From an uncultured Acidobacteriia bacterium (GTDB taxonomy: Bacteria; Acidobacteriota; Terriglobia; Bryobacterales; Bryobacteraceae), in NCBI GenBank assembly GCA_903851195.1, contig CAINNJ010000009.1:116067-180066 (forward strand): a stretch of 64,000 nucleotides of DNA, written 5' to 3'. This document shows positions 26,874 to 36,022 of this stretch, piece after piece (within the stretch, counting starts at the first letter, position 1; each line of letters starts with the position of its first letter). Position numbers and translations under genes: made by a program. The notes below the pieces were generated by a model. The model did not search any database, had not been told where the DNA came from, and saw nothing but the letters and a program-made list of their open reading frames with translations.

Positions 26874-27029
26874 GTTAACAGCAGTAGGATATCCAACGCT
26901 TTCGGGAAATCTCTGTCCGGGAAACAGCGCAATCGTGAAATATGCGTAATCGTACAGGCATTGCCGGAATTGTCTACTACCCTATTGCAACACGGTGGTA
27001 ATAGATTGGACACTGGTACGGCTGGTACG

Positions 27030-27080
27030 TGGGGCGGTCGAGCCGGTATCTCACCTCCGGAAGCCGGTGAGACCGCCCCA
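27030..27080. promoter_or_regulatory. Strong nested hairpin in the 5' region of the membrane-protein gene
   Basis: An outer perfect 9-bp repeat (TGGGGCGGT 27030-27038 / ACCGCCCCA 27072-27080) encloses a 6-bp inner stem CTCACC / GGTGAG. It lies 20 bp before the ATG at 27100 in a divergent intergenic region, so it cannot be a terminator for either neighbour. It may hide the ribosome-binding region or be an RNA-level regulator. Confidence 0.4.
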
Positions 27081-27099
27081 TTTGGTATAGGCTGAAGTA

Positions 27100-27651
27100 A
27101 TGGTTGCCGCGAAGCGGAGCAAAACGCGTGTTCCCGTGCGGCACGCACTCGCGGGTCTGCAGGCGGGGGTGCTGGGTTCCCTGCTGATGCTGGGCTGGCT
27201 GATGCTCGGATCGATCTGGCTGCGACGGTCCATCTGGACGATCCCGAATCTGATGGCGACCGCCATGTATGGGCCGGAAGCATACAGCAACCGATACGTC
27301 CGCTCCTCCCTTGCGGGTGCCGCCCTGTTGATTGTCATTTACGGGCTCCTCGGAGCGCTTTGGGGCGCTTTCTGGAAGGATCGGGAAGTCCCGTTTCTGC
27401 GCGTCGCGGGTGCCATAACGGGGCTGGTGGTTTACACGCTGTTCTTCGGCTTCGTCTGGAAGCATACCCGTCCGCTGATCAGTCTGTATGCTCCGGAGCG
27501 CCAACTGGAAGTGGGACACCTGCTTTGGGGGCTGGTGCTGGCAAGGTCACCCCGGTTTTCGCGCCAGCTGGAAGACCCGACGGACGAGGTTCCGCCGCCT
27601 CTGCCGCTTCAGGAGCCGGCGCCGGTCAGAAGCGGCGAAGCGACACTGTAG
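27100..27651 (+). CDS. Hypothetical membrane protein
   Basis: The 183-aa product has about three transmembrane stretches: residues about 21-41 (A-G-V-L-G-S-L-L-M-L-G-W-L-M-L), 71-92 (A-G-A-A-L-L-I-V-I-Y-G-L-L-G-A-L) and 103-120 (V-A-G-A-I-T-G-L-V-V-Y-T-L). A basic N-terminus and a Pro-rich cytosolic tail (E-V-P-P-P-L-P-L) frame them. It is not recognised as a known family. Confidence 0.7.
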   Translation: MVAAKRSKTRVPVRHALAGLQAGVLGSLLMLGWLMLGSIWLRRSIWTIPNLMATAMYGPEAYSNRYVRSSLAGAALLIVIYGLLGALWGAFWKDREVPFLRVAGAITGLVVYTLFFGFVWKHTRPLISLYAPERQLEVGHLLWGLVLARSPRFSRQLEDPTDEVPPPLPLQEPAPVRSGEATL

Positions 27652-27929
27652 AGTACCCGGTCCGGAAGCAGTGACTTCCAGGCGGCCACTGGCTCCATGT
27701 GTGAAAGAAGGCACTTTTGGTTGCCGCTTGTCCCCTGCACCCGAACGCCGCTTCCGTTGCGGGTAACACGATAGACGATGCTGGCCTGCGCGTCCTGCAA
27801 CGGCGGATCCGAGAAGATGAACAGGCCACCGTCAGCGGCCACATGCACGGAAAAATCCACCGGTTCGGAGGCGTCGCCTGCACGGGCCACATCATAAAGC
27901 TGGTGGGCATTCCGAAGGAAAGTGTTCAC
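27609..27929 (-). CDS. Hypothetical small protein of acidobacterial type
   Basis: The 106-aa product reads convincingly (H-Q-L-Y-D-V-A-R-A-G-D-A-S-E-P-V-D-F-S-V, then D-G-G-L-F-I-F-S-D, then A-S-I-V-Y-R-V-T-R-N-G-S-G-V). I associate this with small conserved hypotheticals in Bryobacteraceae, but this is recall, not a search. Its 3' end overlaps the convergent membrane-protein gene by 43 bp, which lowers confidence. Confidence 0.5.
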   Translation of the reverse strand: MNTFLRNAHQLYDVARAGDASEPVDFSVHVAADGGLFIFSDPPLQDAQASIVYRVTRNGSGVRVQGTSGNQKCLLSHMEPVAAWKSLLPDRVLYSVASPLLTGAGS

Positions 27930-28016
27930 GCAACAGTCTTATCGGCGGAGGACGCAAAAGTTTGAACCGGATGAATTGCGAACCCTCCTGGCTTCCGAGT
28001 CGTCTAAATAGTCAGT

Positions 28017-28382
28017 ATGGGCTCGAACAGGGATACGTGGATTCAATACCGGGAGACGTGGCAGGAATTTTCCGCAAAGCTGGACCAGTTACAGGCGCTC
28101 GTGGAAGCCGGTCATCGCGAAGAGGCGGCGTCCGCCTTCATCGAAGTGGAAAAAGCGCGGCTGCGGCACAATGCGGCCCGGGACCGTCTGGCCGCCTGTC
28201 TGACGAGCGAGATCGAGGGGTCCGGGCGAGCCCGAGCGACGGCATCGCCGTCTTCGGCGGCGGAAGAAAACCGCATCCGGCGAGCGGCGCGGCTGTTGTG
28301 GGAGTTCTCCGGTAAGCCGGAGCATTCGGCGGAATCGGACTGGCGGCGGGCCGAAGAACTGGTGCGCTCCGCTTCGGCGTAA
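28017..28382 (+). CDS. Small helical protein with a DUF2934-like C-terminus
   Basis: The 121-aa product is mostly charged helix in its first 70 residues (W-I-Q-Y-R-E-T-W-Q-E-F-S-A-K-L-D-Q-L). Residues about 84-118 fit the DUF2934 pattern: N-R-I-R-R-A-A-R-L-L-W-E, then S-G-K-P-E-H-S-A-E-S-D-W-R-R-A-E-E-L. DUF2934 proteins are short cytosolic proteins of unknown role, common in soil Proteobacteria and Acidobacteria. Confidence 0.6.
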   Translation: MGSNRDTWIQYRETWQEFSAKLDQLQALVEAGHREEAASAFIEVEKARLRHNAARDRLAACLTSEIEGSGRARATASPSSAAEENRIRRAARLLWEFSGKPEHSAESDWRRAEELVRSASA

Positions 28383-28392
28383 GGCTGAACGG

Positions 28393-30538
28393 CTATCGGC
28401 TGGCCGCCTTGTCCTTCTTCTGGGCGAGCAGGATATCGAGATCGGTTTGGGCGAACTTCATGTCCGGCCGCAGGCGAAGAACTTCCCGCAGAGATACGAT
28501 GGCATCTTCGTCCTGACCCATGGCATGTTGAGCTGCCGCCATATTGGCCCAGGCTTCGGCGAGATTCGGGCGCATCGCGAGGGCTTTTCGGGAAGCCTCC
28601 ACGCAGTCCTGATAGCGCTGGTTCCGATAATAGACGACGGCAAGTTTCAGGAAGTCATCGACCACGGGGTTCTTTTTTCGTTTCCGCTTCCGCGTTGCGC
28701 AGCGTCTCGGCGGACGATTCGGCCAGCGTGAGGAGCCGGGAGGCGAGGGGGTCTTCAGGATCGAGCACCAGAAGTTCTTTCGCGAGCTTCAGTACGGTCG
28801 GCCATTCCGATCTGTCCGCGTAGATTTCGAGCAGATTACGGTGCGCCTCCAGATCGTTCGGATTCATGGCGATCGATTTGGTGGAGACCTCGAAGGCTTC
28901 GGGAATACGCCGCTGCGTCATCAGCCATCTGCCGTAGCCGGAGTACGCGGCGGCATAGTTCGGCGCGAGCGCGATGGCCCGTCGGAAGTGCGCTTCGGCT
29001 TCCGCGGCGCGGTTTAGCCGGTCGAAGCTCTGGCCGAGGCGGATCTGCAAAAGAGCGTCGTTGGTCGAAAGGGGCACCGCCCGTTCCACGTAAACCGCGC
29101 TGGTGGCCAAATCGCCGTCAGCCGCCATCGCGGCGGCGTAGTTGAGGAAAGCCCGGCCGTTTCCGGGGCTGCGTTCCGTGACATCGAACCAGAAAGAGGA
29201 ATCGGAAATCCAGACGGCATTTCGCTGCCAGGTCAGGAAACCGAGACCTCCCAGCGCGGGAAGCGTCAATACGCAACCCAGGGTGAGGGCGAGCCGGCGC
29301 CGTTTTTGCGCATAGGCAAACGCGTAAAAACGGCCGAACCAGAGACCGGCGAAGTGCGCGGTGGCGAAAGCCAGGCCCACCGAGGCGAGCAGCATCCGGG
29401 GGGCAAGTTCAATGCTGCGCTCCGGAACCAGCATCGTCGGCAGAAGCGAAATGACGAACCACCAGATTCCAAAGCCGACGCTGCGCCACTCCGCAAACCG
29501 GCTCATTCGTGCGGCGAGCAGCACCAGGACAGCCACGCCCGCCACACCAAGTGCCGCAAAAGGAGGCCACGTCAGGGAGGCGGGGGCCAGACCGGAATCC
29601 GGGCTCAGCAGCGCAGGCCAAAAGAAAGAGGCGAAATAGCGGAGGACAATCCACGGCTGCGTGGTCCACCAGGTGAAGGCGGAAACCCGGAACAGGGGCG
29701 AAGCGTGGAGAGAAACGGCGGTCTGAACCACCCAGTAACTGCCACAAAGAGCGGCGGGAACGATCAGCCGGGAACGACGTATCTCGGGATCGAAAAGACG
29801 GATATAGACGGCCAGGATCAGGACGAAGACGGCGGTCGACGGTTCGGAGAGCAGGCCGGGAATCAGCGCGAGCAGGTACCACGGCAGGGGCAGCGCGAGG
29901 AATCGCTTGTAGGCCCGCTCCATGCGCCAGCCATTGGTTCGGATCTGGAACTGGATCCAGCTCTGGGGCACGCGGTCGATGTTCAGGCCGAGCCGTTGCG
30001 GAAGCCGGCGGGGCCAGATGATCCAGAGGGCCATCGCCAGACTCACCCCGGCGGCCCCCATGATGTAACCCCGGCGCGAGACATAGTTGACGGCTTCGGA
30101 AGCCAGCGGGTGCATGCCGATGAGCGCCGCGCCAACAAGCGCCACGCCCGTGCTGGTGCCTGGCATCATCCGGAACAGCAGGTAAATCGACAGGACCAGA
30201 AGACTGAACCAGAGGAAGCTGTCCATCTGAAAATCGACCGCGTTCAGGGACGGCGAGCGCGACGCGTCGAAAGCGTAGGTGGCAACCAGAAGTGGCTTAT
30301 AGTCGGCAAATTCCGGGTCGCTGCTGAAAGTGCGCGGATTCGCGAAGAACCGGGGAAAATTGCCCAGGCTGCGAATCGCGTGATTTTCGACGATGTTCGG
30401 AATATCGTCGCCGTGGAACGAATTAAGGAAATGATTGGACCAAACGCTCAAACCCATGGTCAAAACAACCATGGATGCCACCCGCCAGAACAAAAGGTGG
30501 CGAGGTCCCTTTTGTACGGTTAAGGTAACGGGGGTCAC
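28393..30538 (-). pseudogene. TMTC-like multi-pass membrane protein with C-terminal TPRs, split by a one-base frameshift
   Basis: The first frame (28655-30538) encodes about ten hydrophobic segments, an N-terminal F-H-G-D-D-I-P-N-I-V-E-N loop and then TPR repeats, ending at residue 627. The second frame (28393-28665) begins with further TPR sequence. Deleting one A from the A6 run at 28673-28678 fuses them as E-T-K-K-N-P-V-V-D-D-F-L-K-L-A, a natural TPR continuation, for about 717 aa. The architecture matches TMTC-type O-mannosyltransferase-like proteins. Without correction, translation loses the last two TPRs. A homopolymer base-calling error is as likely as a real break. Confidence 0.75.
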
Positions 30539-30618
30539 AGTGTCTGATTATATACAGTTGACGAATACGGACCTGTGTCAGCCGCGAGAAGAATTCGGCC
30601 GGACGGTACCATCAGAAA

Positions 30619-32661
30619 ATGAAACGGACGCTGCACTCGGTCTGCGCTCTGGACTGTCCGGACGCATGCTCTCTGCTGATCGATGTGGATGAAAACGGTC
30701 ATGGTTCGAGGTTGCGGGGAAATCCCGCTCATCCGGTGACGCAGGGCTTCCTCTGCGGTAAGGTAGCACGATATCTGGAGCGGGAATACTCGCCGGATCG
30801 GCTGCTGTATCCCCAAATACGGACAGGCGCAAAGGGAGAGGGAAAGTTCACGCGGGTCCGTTGGGACGACGCGATCGGAGAGATCGCGGAGCGACTGGCG
30901 TCGACCGCGCGCGAGCATGGCCCGGAGTCGATTCTGCCCTACAGCTACGCCGGGACAATGGGTTATCTGAACGGTTCCGGCATGGACCGAAGGTTCTTCC
31001 ACGCCCTGGGCGCTTCGCGTCTGGACCGCACGATCTGTTCGAGCGCGGGAACGGCGGGTATGGCGGAGGCCCTGGGCGTGCGGCACTCCATTGAACCGGA
31101 GCAGTTTCGCCACGCAAAGCTGATCCTCGCGTGGGGCGCGAACATCCTCGGAACGAATGTGCACCTGTGGCCTTTCATCGTGGAGGCGCGGCGAAACGGG
31201 GCGAAGTTCTACACGATCGATCCGCACCGGAACCGGACCGGGCAAAAGTCCGACCGGCACTACGCAATCCGGCCTGGGACGGACGCCGCACTGGCTCTGG
31301 CGATGATGCACGTGATCACCGGAGAAGGTCTGGAGGATCGCGATTACGTGGAGCGGTACACCCTCGGCTTCGAGACCCTGAAAGCGCGGGTGCGGGAATG
31401 GACACCGGGCCGGGCGGCGGAACTCACCGGAATTCCCGCGGACGACATCGTGACCCTGGCGAGGGAGTATGCCACGACCCGGCCAGCGGCCATACGCCTG
31501 AATTACGGGGTGCAGCGCTCGGAGCGGGGCGCGATGGCCGCGCGGACCATCGGCCTGCTCCCGGCGATAACCGGTGCCTGGCGGGATGTCGGCGGCGGTG
31601 TCCAGCTCTCGACCTCCGCGGCCTTTCAGGTGAATCGGGCCGGGCTCGAAAGAGCGGACCTGCAGCACGGATCGCCCCTCGGCAGAGAGAGCCGGATCCT
31701 CAACATGAGTGAGCTGGGCAAGGTTCTGACGGAGGTCGACGACCCGCCGGTGAAGGCGATGGTGGTGTATAACTCGAATCCGGCGGCCATCGCGCCCGAT
31801 CAGAACGCCGTGCGACGAGGGCTGCGGCGCGGGGATCTGTTCACCGTGGTTCTGGAACAGTTCCAGACCGATACGGCGGATTTCGCGGACGTGCTGCTGC
31901 CTTCCACCACGTTTCTGGAGCATACCGACGCGTACTATGCGTACGGACATTTCTACCTGCAAATGGCGCGGCCCGCACTGGCGGCCCCCGGCGAGGCCCT
32001 GCCGAACACGGAGGTATTCCGTCGGCTCGCGGCGGCGATGGGCCTGCCGGACCCCTGCCTGCGGGACAGCGACGACGAGATGTTGCGGACGCTCTTGTCC
32101 GGCGGACATCCGTACATCGAGGGGATCGGACTGGAGGAACTGGAGGCGCAGCACTTCATCCGCCTTCGCATTGGGGAACCGTTCCTGCCGTTTGCCCAGG
32201 GCGGTTTCGGAACGCCGTCCGGCAAGTGCGAGTTCCGGGCGGAGACGCTGGACTTCGAGCCGCCGGTGGAATCGCGGGCGGGCGATGCGGCGCTGGCGGC
32301 GCGGTATCCTCTCGAGCTGATCTCGCCGAAGAACGACGACAGCATGAACTCCACGTTCGGGTACCAGCCGCGAACGGACGCGCAGACCGGGACGCTGACC
32401 ATGCATCCGGACGACGCCGGGCCGCGCGGAATCGGGACGGGAGACGCAGTTCGCGTCGCGAACGACCGCGGCGAGTGTTTCCTGCAGGCAAGTATCTCAC
32501 CGACGGTGGCGAAGGGCGTAGTGTGCGCTCCCGCGGTGCGATGGCCGAAGATGGCGCAAGGCGGGGCTTCGGTCAACATGCTGACATCGCAACGGCTCAC
32601 CGATCAGGGAGGCGGTCCCACCTTCTACAACTGCCTGGTGCAGGTGGAACGGCTCGACTGA
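30619..32661 (+). CDS. Molybdopterin oxidoreductase of the formate dehydrogenase/DMSO reductase family
   Basis: The 680-aa product opens with an Fe-S ligand set (V-C-A-L-D-C-P-D-A-C with C9, C13 and C17, then F-L-C-G-K) for a [4Fe-4S] cluster. The bis-MGD-binding domain follows with E-H-G-P-E-S-I-L-P-Y, then W-G-A-N-I-L-G-T-N-V-H, then L-A-R-E-Y-A-T-T-R-P-A-A-I, and S-A-G-T-A-G-M near the active-site region. The C-terminal molydop-binding domain (about 555-680) includes S-P-K-N-D-D-S-M-N-S-T-F. No Tat signal is present, so it is probably cytosolic. The substrate is unknown. No Fe-S or cytochrome subunits are adjacent; the next two genes follow closely on the same strand. Confidence 0.87.
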   Translation: MKRTLHSVCALDCPDACSLLIDVDENGHGSRLRGNPAHPVTQGFLCGKVARYLEREYSPDRLLYPQIRTGAKGEGKFTRVRWDDAIGEIAERLASTAREHGPESILPYSYAGTMGYLNGSGMDRRFFHALGASRLDRTICSSAGTAGMAEALGVRHSIEPEQFRHAKLILAWGANILGTNVHLWPFIVEARRNGAKFYTIDPHRNRTGQKSDRHYAIRPGTDAALALAMMHVITGEGLEDRDYVERYTLGFETLKARVREWTPGRAAELTGIPADDIVTLAREYATTRPAAIRLNYGVQRSERGAMAARTIGLLPAITGAWRDVGGGVQLSTSAAFQVNRAGLERADLQHGSPLGRESRILNMSELGKVLTEVDDPPVKAMVVYNSNPAAIAPDQNAVRRGLRRGDLFTVVLEQFQTDTADFADVLLPSTTFLEHTDAYYAYGHFYLQMARPALAAPGEALPNTEVFRRLAAAMGLPDPCLRDSDDEMLRTLLSGGHPYIEGIGLEELEAQHFIRLRIGEPFLPFAQGGFGTPSGKCEFRAETLDFEPPVESRAGDAALAARYPLELISPKNDDSMNSTFGYQPRTDAQTGTLTMHPDDAGPRGIGTGDAVRVANDRGECFLQASISPTVAKGVVCAPAVRWPKMAQGGASVNMLTSQRLTDQGGGPTFYNCLVQVERLD

Positions 32662-32705
32662 GGGACGGCGGTAATAATAGAAGCCTGGAAACTCAGGTGG
32701 AGACA

Positions 32706-33254
32706 TTGCGGACTCAGAACAGACGGCAGTTTCTGGCGCCTTTGACCGGCGCCATTCTGCTGGCAGGCGGGTGCAAGGGCAAGCACAGCCGCACGGTGGT
32801 TCAAAACGAAGAGCAGCCGGAAACCGGGCCGAAGATGGCGTCGTCGGTCAAAATGGGCGATGCCGCGGCGACAACGCAGCTGCTGCGTGGCTTCTACGGA
32901 CTCGAAGGCGGTTCGTGGAGATGGACGGCGGGTGCGTTCGCGGTGCTGCTGCGGCCGCCGCTCACAGCCGCACAGAAGGGAGCGACGCTGCAGTTCGCGT
33001 TCAGTATTCCCGACGTTCTGATTCAGAAGCTGAACGCCGTAACCCTCACCGCGTCCAGCGGGGGCAAAAAACTGGCTTCGGAACGCTACGCGAAGCCGGG
33101 CGCCTACACTTTTCATGCGGACCTCGCTCCGGAACTGCTGGCGAAAGAGGAAATCACCGTGGAATTCGCCCTGGACAAGAGTTTGCCGGCGGGTTCGGTG
33201 GACCAGCGGGAACTGGGACTGGTAGCGACTTCCGTCGGTCTTGAAAGCAAATGA
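32706..33254 (+). CDS. Secreted or lipid-anchored hypothetical protein
   Basis: From TTG 32706 (GGAG 4-5 bases upstream) the product is 182 aa. A GTG at 32697 is an alternative start. It begins M-R-T-Q-N-R-R-Q-F-L-A-P, a Tat-like R-R motif, and then has a lipobox-like L-L-A-G-G-C-K. The body is beta-rich (L-Q-F-A-F-S-I-P-D-V-L-I, Y-T-F-H-A-D-L-A-P). Its ATGA overlap with the next gene shows a coupled pair. Confidence 0.65.
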   Translation: MRTQNRRQFLAPLTGAILLAGGCKGKHSRTVVQNEEQPETGPKMASSVKMGDAAATTQLLRGFYGLEGGSWRWTAGAFAVLLRPPLTAAQKGATLQFAFSIPDVLIQKLNAVTLTASSGGKKLASERYAKPGAYTFHADLAPELLAKEEITVEFALDKSLPAGSVDQRELGLVATSVGLESK

Positions 33255-35194
33255 CGGGACAGCCCGGGGCGCCCCGGGACCGGGCCGCGAATGCGCTGCT
33301 CTGGTGTCTGCCCGTGGTTTTCCTGATTGCGTTGTTTTGGGACGGGCTGTGGGCCTGGTTTCTGGCGGATGACTTCGCCTGGCTCAGCCTGTCGCGTCAG
33401 CTGCACAACGGCGTCAGCCTGCTTTCGCTGCTGTTCGCTCCGGCGGCGCAGGGGACCATCCGGCCGTGGAGCGAACGCGGTTTCTTCCTCCTCTTCGAAA
33501 GCCTGTTCGGGCTGGATGCCCTGCCCTTTCGCGCCCTGGCGTTCCTGACCATGTCGGCCAATCTGCTGCTGCTCGCGTGGGTGACGCGGCGGCTGACCGG
33601 GTCGCGCGTGGCCAGCTTCGCGGCAGCCGTGGTGTGGGCCGCGAATACGGCGCTTATGACGGTGATGACCTGGAGTGCGGCGTACAACCAGGCGCTTTGC
33701 CCGCTTTTTCTGCTGGGGGCGCTCGCGCTCTTCATCCGTTTCGCGGAAACCGGTGAGCGGCGGTTCTGGTGGCTCCAGACCGTAGTCTTCGTGCTCGGCT
33801 TCGGCGCGCTGGAAATCAACGTGGTGTATCCGGCGCTGGCGCTCGCGTGGGCGCTGTTCGTGGCGGATCCCGGGGGGCGGCGGCGACTGGTCTGGTCCGT
33901 GGTCCCGCTGGCCGCGCTCTCGGTGGTCTACTTTGTGATCCACAAAATAGTCGCGCCGCTACCGGCGACAGGGGCGTACGTGATTCACCTCGACGGGCGG
34001 ATTTTCCGCACCCTGGCGCTTTACGGGAAGTGGTCTCTGTTGCCGGTGGACTGGACGGCGTTCGGACACTCGGCGCGCGCGGGCAAAGGAATTCTGTGGG
34101 TGGGGATCGCCGCGCTCACGTTCCTTTTCGCGACCGAACTGCGCCGGCGGCGCAACGGGGTTTTGTTTGGAGCCGCCTGGTACCTGGCGACGCTGGCCCC
34201 CGTGCTGCTGCTGCCGGATCACCACAGCGATTACTACCTGACGATTCCCGTGGCCGGTCTCGCGATGACGGCGGCCTGGGGGCTGGCCGCCGCGCTGCGG
34301 AGCGGCGCGAATCGCCGGGTTTGGGCCGGTCTGGCGGGCCTTGCCATGGTGGTCCACCTGGCGGGAATGATCCCGATCTCGCGCGCGGCGACACGCTGGG
34401 CCTATGACAAGTCGCAGGCGGTCCGCGGCGTCGTGCTCGGCGTGCAGGCCGCGCACCAGACCCATCCGGGGAAGCCGATCCTGCTGGACGGGATGTCCGA
34501 ACAGCTTTATCACGATTCGGCCGGACAGGGGGCTTTCTACTCTCTGGGCTTCGACGCCGTTTATCTCACCCCCGGGTCGGAGAAGAACATCCAGGGCGGA
34601 ACGGGGCTGGCGGACGTGAATTCTCTCGTGATCGACCCCGCCGTTACTTTTCATGCCCTGCAGAACGACGAAGTTGTGGTATACTCCATTGCTGGCGATC
34701 ACCTCCGGAATATCACGGAGGCTTATGGACGGTCCGCTTACGGCCGTCTCATTGATCCGGCGTTCGGTGCATCCCGGATTCCGGGCCGTGTCGACGCTGG
34801 AAATCCCCTCTACGCCTTTCTGCTGGGCCCTTCCTGGCTGGCCATGGAATCCGGTGTCCGTTGGATGCCGGGCAGCGCGACCGTGCGAATACGCGGGTCG
34901 CGGGAGGGGAGCCGGTTGTCGATCGAGGGTTTTTGCCCGGAAGAGCAACTTCGGGAGGGCGGCAGGCATCTGATAGTATCCGCCGACGGGATACGGCTGG
35001 GAGAGACGCAAATTAATGTTCCGGAAACCACTTTCCGGCGTCTCTTTCCTTTGGATCCCTGGCGGGCGCAAAGCGAGCGGGCCGGCTATCCGGTCCGGGA
35101 CGAGATGCAGATTGAGATTCGGGTAGACCCGGTCACACGCAAGGGTGGACAGGACTACGGTGTGTTGTTTGGGAAGTTCGAGATTGTGAAATAG
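33251..35194 (+). CDS. Multi-pass membrane protein, GT-C-like glycosyltransferase fold possible
   Basis: The 647-aa product has about ten or more transmembrane segments in its first 390 residues. The first is followed by F-L-A-D-D-F-A-W-L, resembling the D-D/D-E loop of GT-C transferases. The C-terminal 250 residues are soluble and could be a periplasmic domain. It overlaps the preceding lipoprotein-like gene by 4 bp. It is similar in style to the proteins at 28393 and 36695, so the region holds three GT-C-like membrane proteins. The donor and acceptor are unknown. Confidence 0.65.
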   Translation: MTGQPGAPRDRAANALLWCLPVVFLIALFWDGLWAWFLADDFAWLSLSRQLHNGVSLLSLLFAPAAQGTIRPWSERGFFLLFESLFGLDALPFRALAFLTMSANLLLLAWVTRRLTGSRVASFAAAVVWAANTALMTVMTWSAAYNQALCPLFLLGALALFIRFAETGERRFWWLQTVVFVLGFGALEINVVYPALALAWALFVADPGGRRRLVWSVVPLAALSVVYFVIHKIVAPLPATGAYVIHLDGRIFRTLALYGKWSLLPVDWTAFGHSARAGKGILWVGIAALTFLFATELRRRRNGVLFGAAWYLATLAPVLLLPDHHSDYYLTIPVAGLAMTAAWGLAAALRSGANRRVWAGLAGLAMVVHLAGMIPISRAATRWAYDKSQAVRGVVLGVQAAHQTHPGKPILLDGMSEQLYHDSAGQGAFYSLGFDAVYLTPGSEKNIQGGTGLADVNSLVIDPAVTFHALQNDEVVVYSIAGDHLRNITEAYGRSAYGRLIDPAFGASRIPGRVDAGNPLYAFLLGPSWLAMESGVRWMPGSATVRIRGSREGSRLSIEGFCPEEQLREGGRHLIVSADGIRLGETQINVPETTFRRLFPLDPWRAQSERAGYPVRDEMQIEIRVDPVTRKGGQDYGVLFGKFEIVK

Positions 35195-35515
35195 AGTTGT
35201 TGAAACGTTCTTCGGATGTTTTAGCACTGTTTCGATACGTACTGAAGGTTTCATATCGGAAGAGAGCTAGACTCGGAACCCAGGTTGATGTAGCCTGAAC
35301 GAATCCCAAGGTGGATGGGAAAAGTTTGGTGCGAAACTTGCTCACGGTTGGAGTCATAGCAAGAGTTCGAAGCGAAGACCTGGGGCGCTGGAAAAAGATG
35401 AGAAAAACTTAAGTTGGAAGCACTCAGATATTTTGAAACTTTCGACTCAGATTTTCGTCTTAGCACAAGAGAGAACACGAAAACAACCGACAGACGTTAA
35501 AAAGAGGAAACAGAA
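35195..35515. promoter_or_regulatory. Long leader region upstream of the DksA-type gene
   Basis: This stretch of 320 bases has no plausible protein gene and is visibly lower in GC than its surroundings. It contains the structured element at 35279-35384 and an AGAGGAAA ribosome-binding site just before the ATG at 35516. The remaining parts are simple sequence with A-rich runs. Confidence 0.5.
35279..35384 (+). ncRNA. Candidate structured RNA element (closing stem plus three internal hairpins)
   Basis: CCCAGGT (35279-35285) pairs with ACCTGGG (35378-35384), closing about 106 nt. Inside are three hairpins: ATCC/GGAT or TCCC/GGGA around 35303-35320; a perfect AAGTTT-GGTGCG-AAACTT at 35322-35339; and TTGCT/AGCAA at 35338-35362. 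The helices are on the coding strand of the dksA-like gene, 130 bases upstream. A closed multi-helix architecture like this is unlikely by chance in non-coding DNA. It may be a riboswitch-like or ribosomal-protein-like leader, or a free small RNA. I cannot match it to a named family. Confidence 0.5.
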
Positions 35516-35896
35516 ATGACCAAGGCTGAACTGGATAAATATAAGAGCATTCTGGAGGCGAAACAGGCGGAGTTGTCAGGATCGCTGCGCAACCGGGACG
35601 AAATCGTGATCGAGAAGGCTCCTGACGCCCTCGACGAAGTGCAACTGGCCGGCGAGCGGGAACTCGCGATTCGCAACCTGGATCGCGATTCCAGCATGTT
35701 GCGGCAGATCCGCCGCGCGCTGGGCCGGATCGCGGATGGCTCCTACGGCATCTGCGGGCACTGTGAAGAAGACATCTCCCCGAAACGCGTGAACGCTGTG
35801 CCGTGGGCTGCGTACTGCATTAAGTGCCAGGAACAGGTTGACCGCCATGAGATCGAGGTCGACGAAACCGCCGACCTGTTCCAGAGCGCGGCGTAA
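35516..35896 (+). CDS. dksA: TraR/DksA-family zinc-finger transcription factor
   Basis: The 126-aa product has an N-terminal coiled-coil and a C4 zinc finger with C80-G-H-C83 and C101-I-K-C104, typical of DksA/TraR proteins that bind the RNA polymerase secondary channel and tune rRNA and stress promoters with ppGpp. Length is close to the short DksA type. The gene has an unusually long leader (35195-35515) containing a structured element, suggesting post-transcriptional control. The symbol is given by family, not by demonstrated orthology. Confidence 0.85.
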   Translation: MTKAELDKYKSILEAKQAELSGSLRNRDEIVIEKAPDALDEVQLAGERELAIRNLDRDSSMLRQIRRALGRIADGSYGICGHCEEDISPKRVNAVPWAAYCIKCQEQVDRHEIEVDETADLFQSAA

Positions 35897-36022
35897 CCGG
35901 ATTTAGAACAGCGTCTGTCTGGTTTTTCGGGCGGGCAGCGCCGGACGGTGTGAACGGGTCTCCCCCACACTTCACCGGCGTTACCCGCCCGACGTGTCTT
36001 TAGGCGTCTGTAAGAATCCGGA

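Noticed and set aside
30535..32406. Long minus-strand frame antisense to the molybdopterin oxidoreductase
   Set aside because: It has Arg/Pro-rich content and no domain, while the plus-strand gene has clear Fe-S and molybdopterin motifs.
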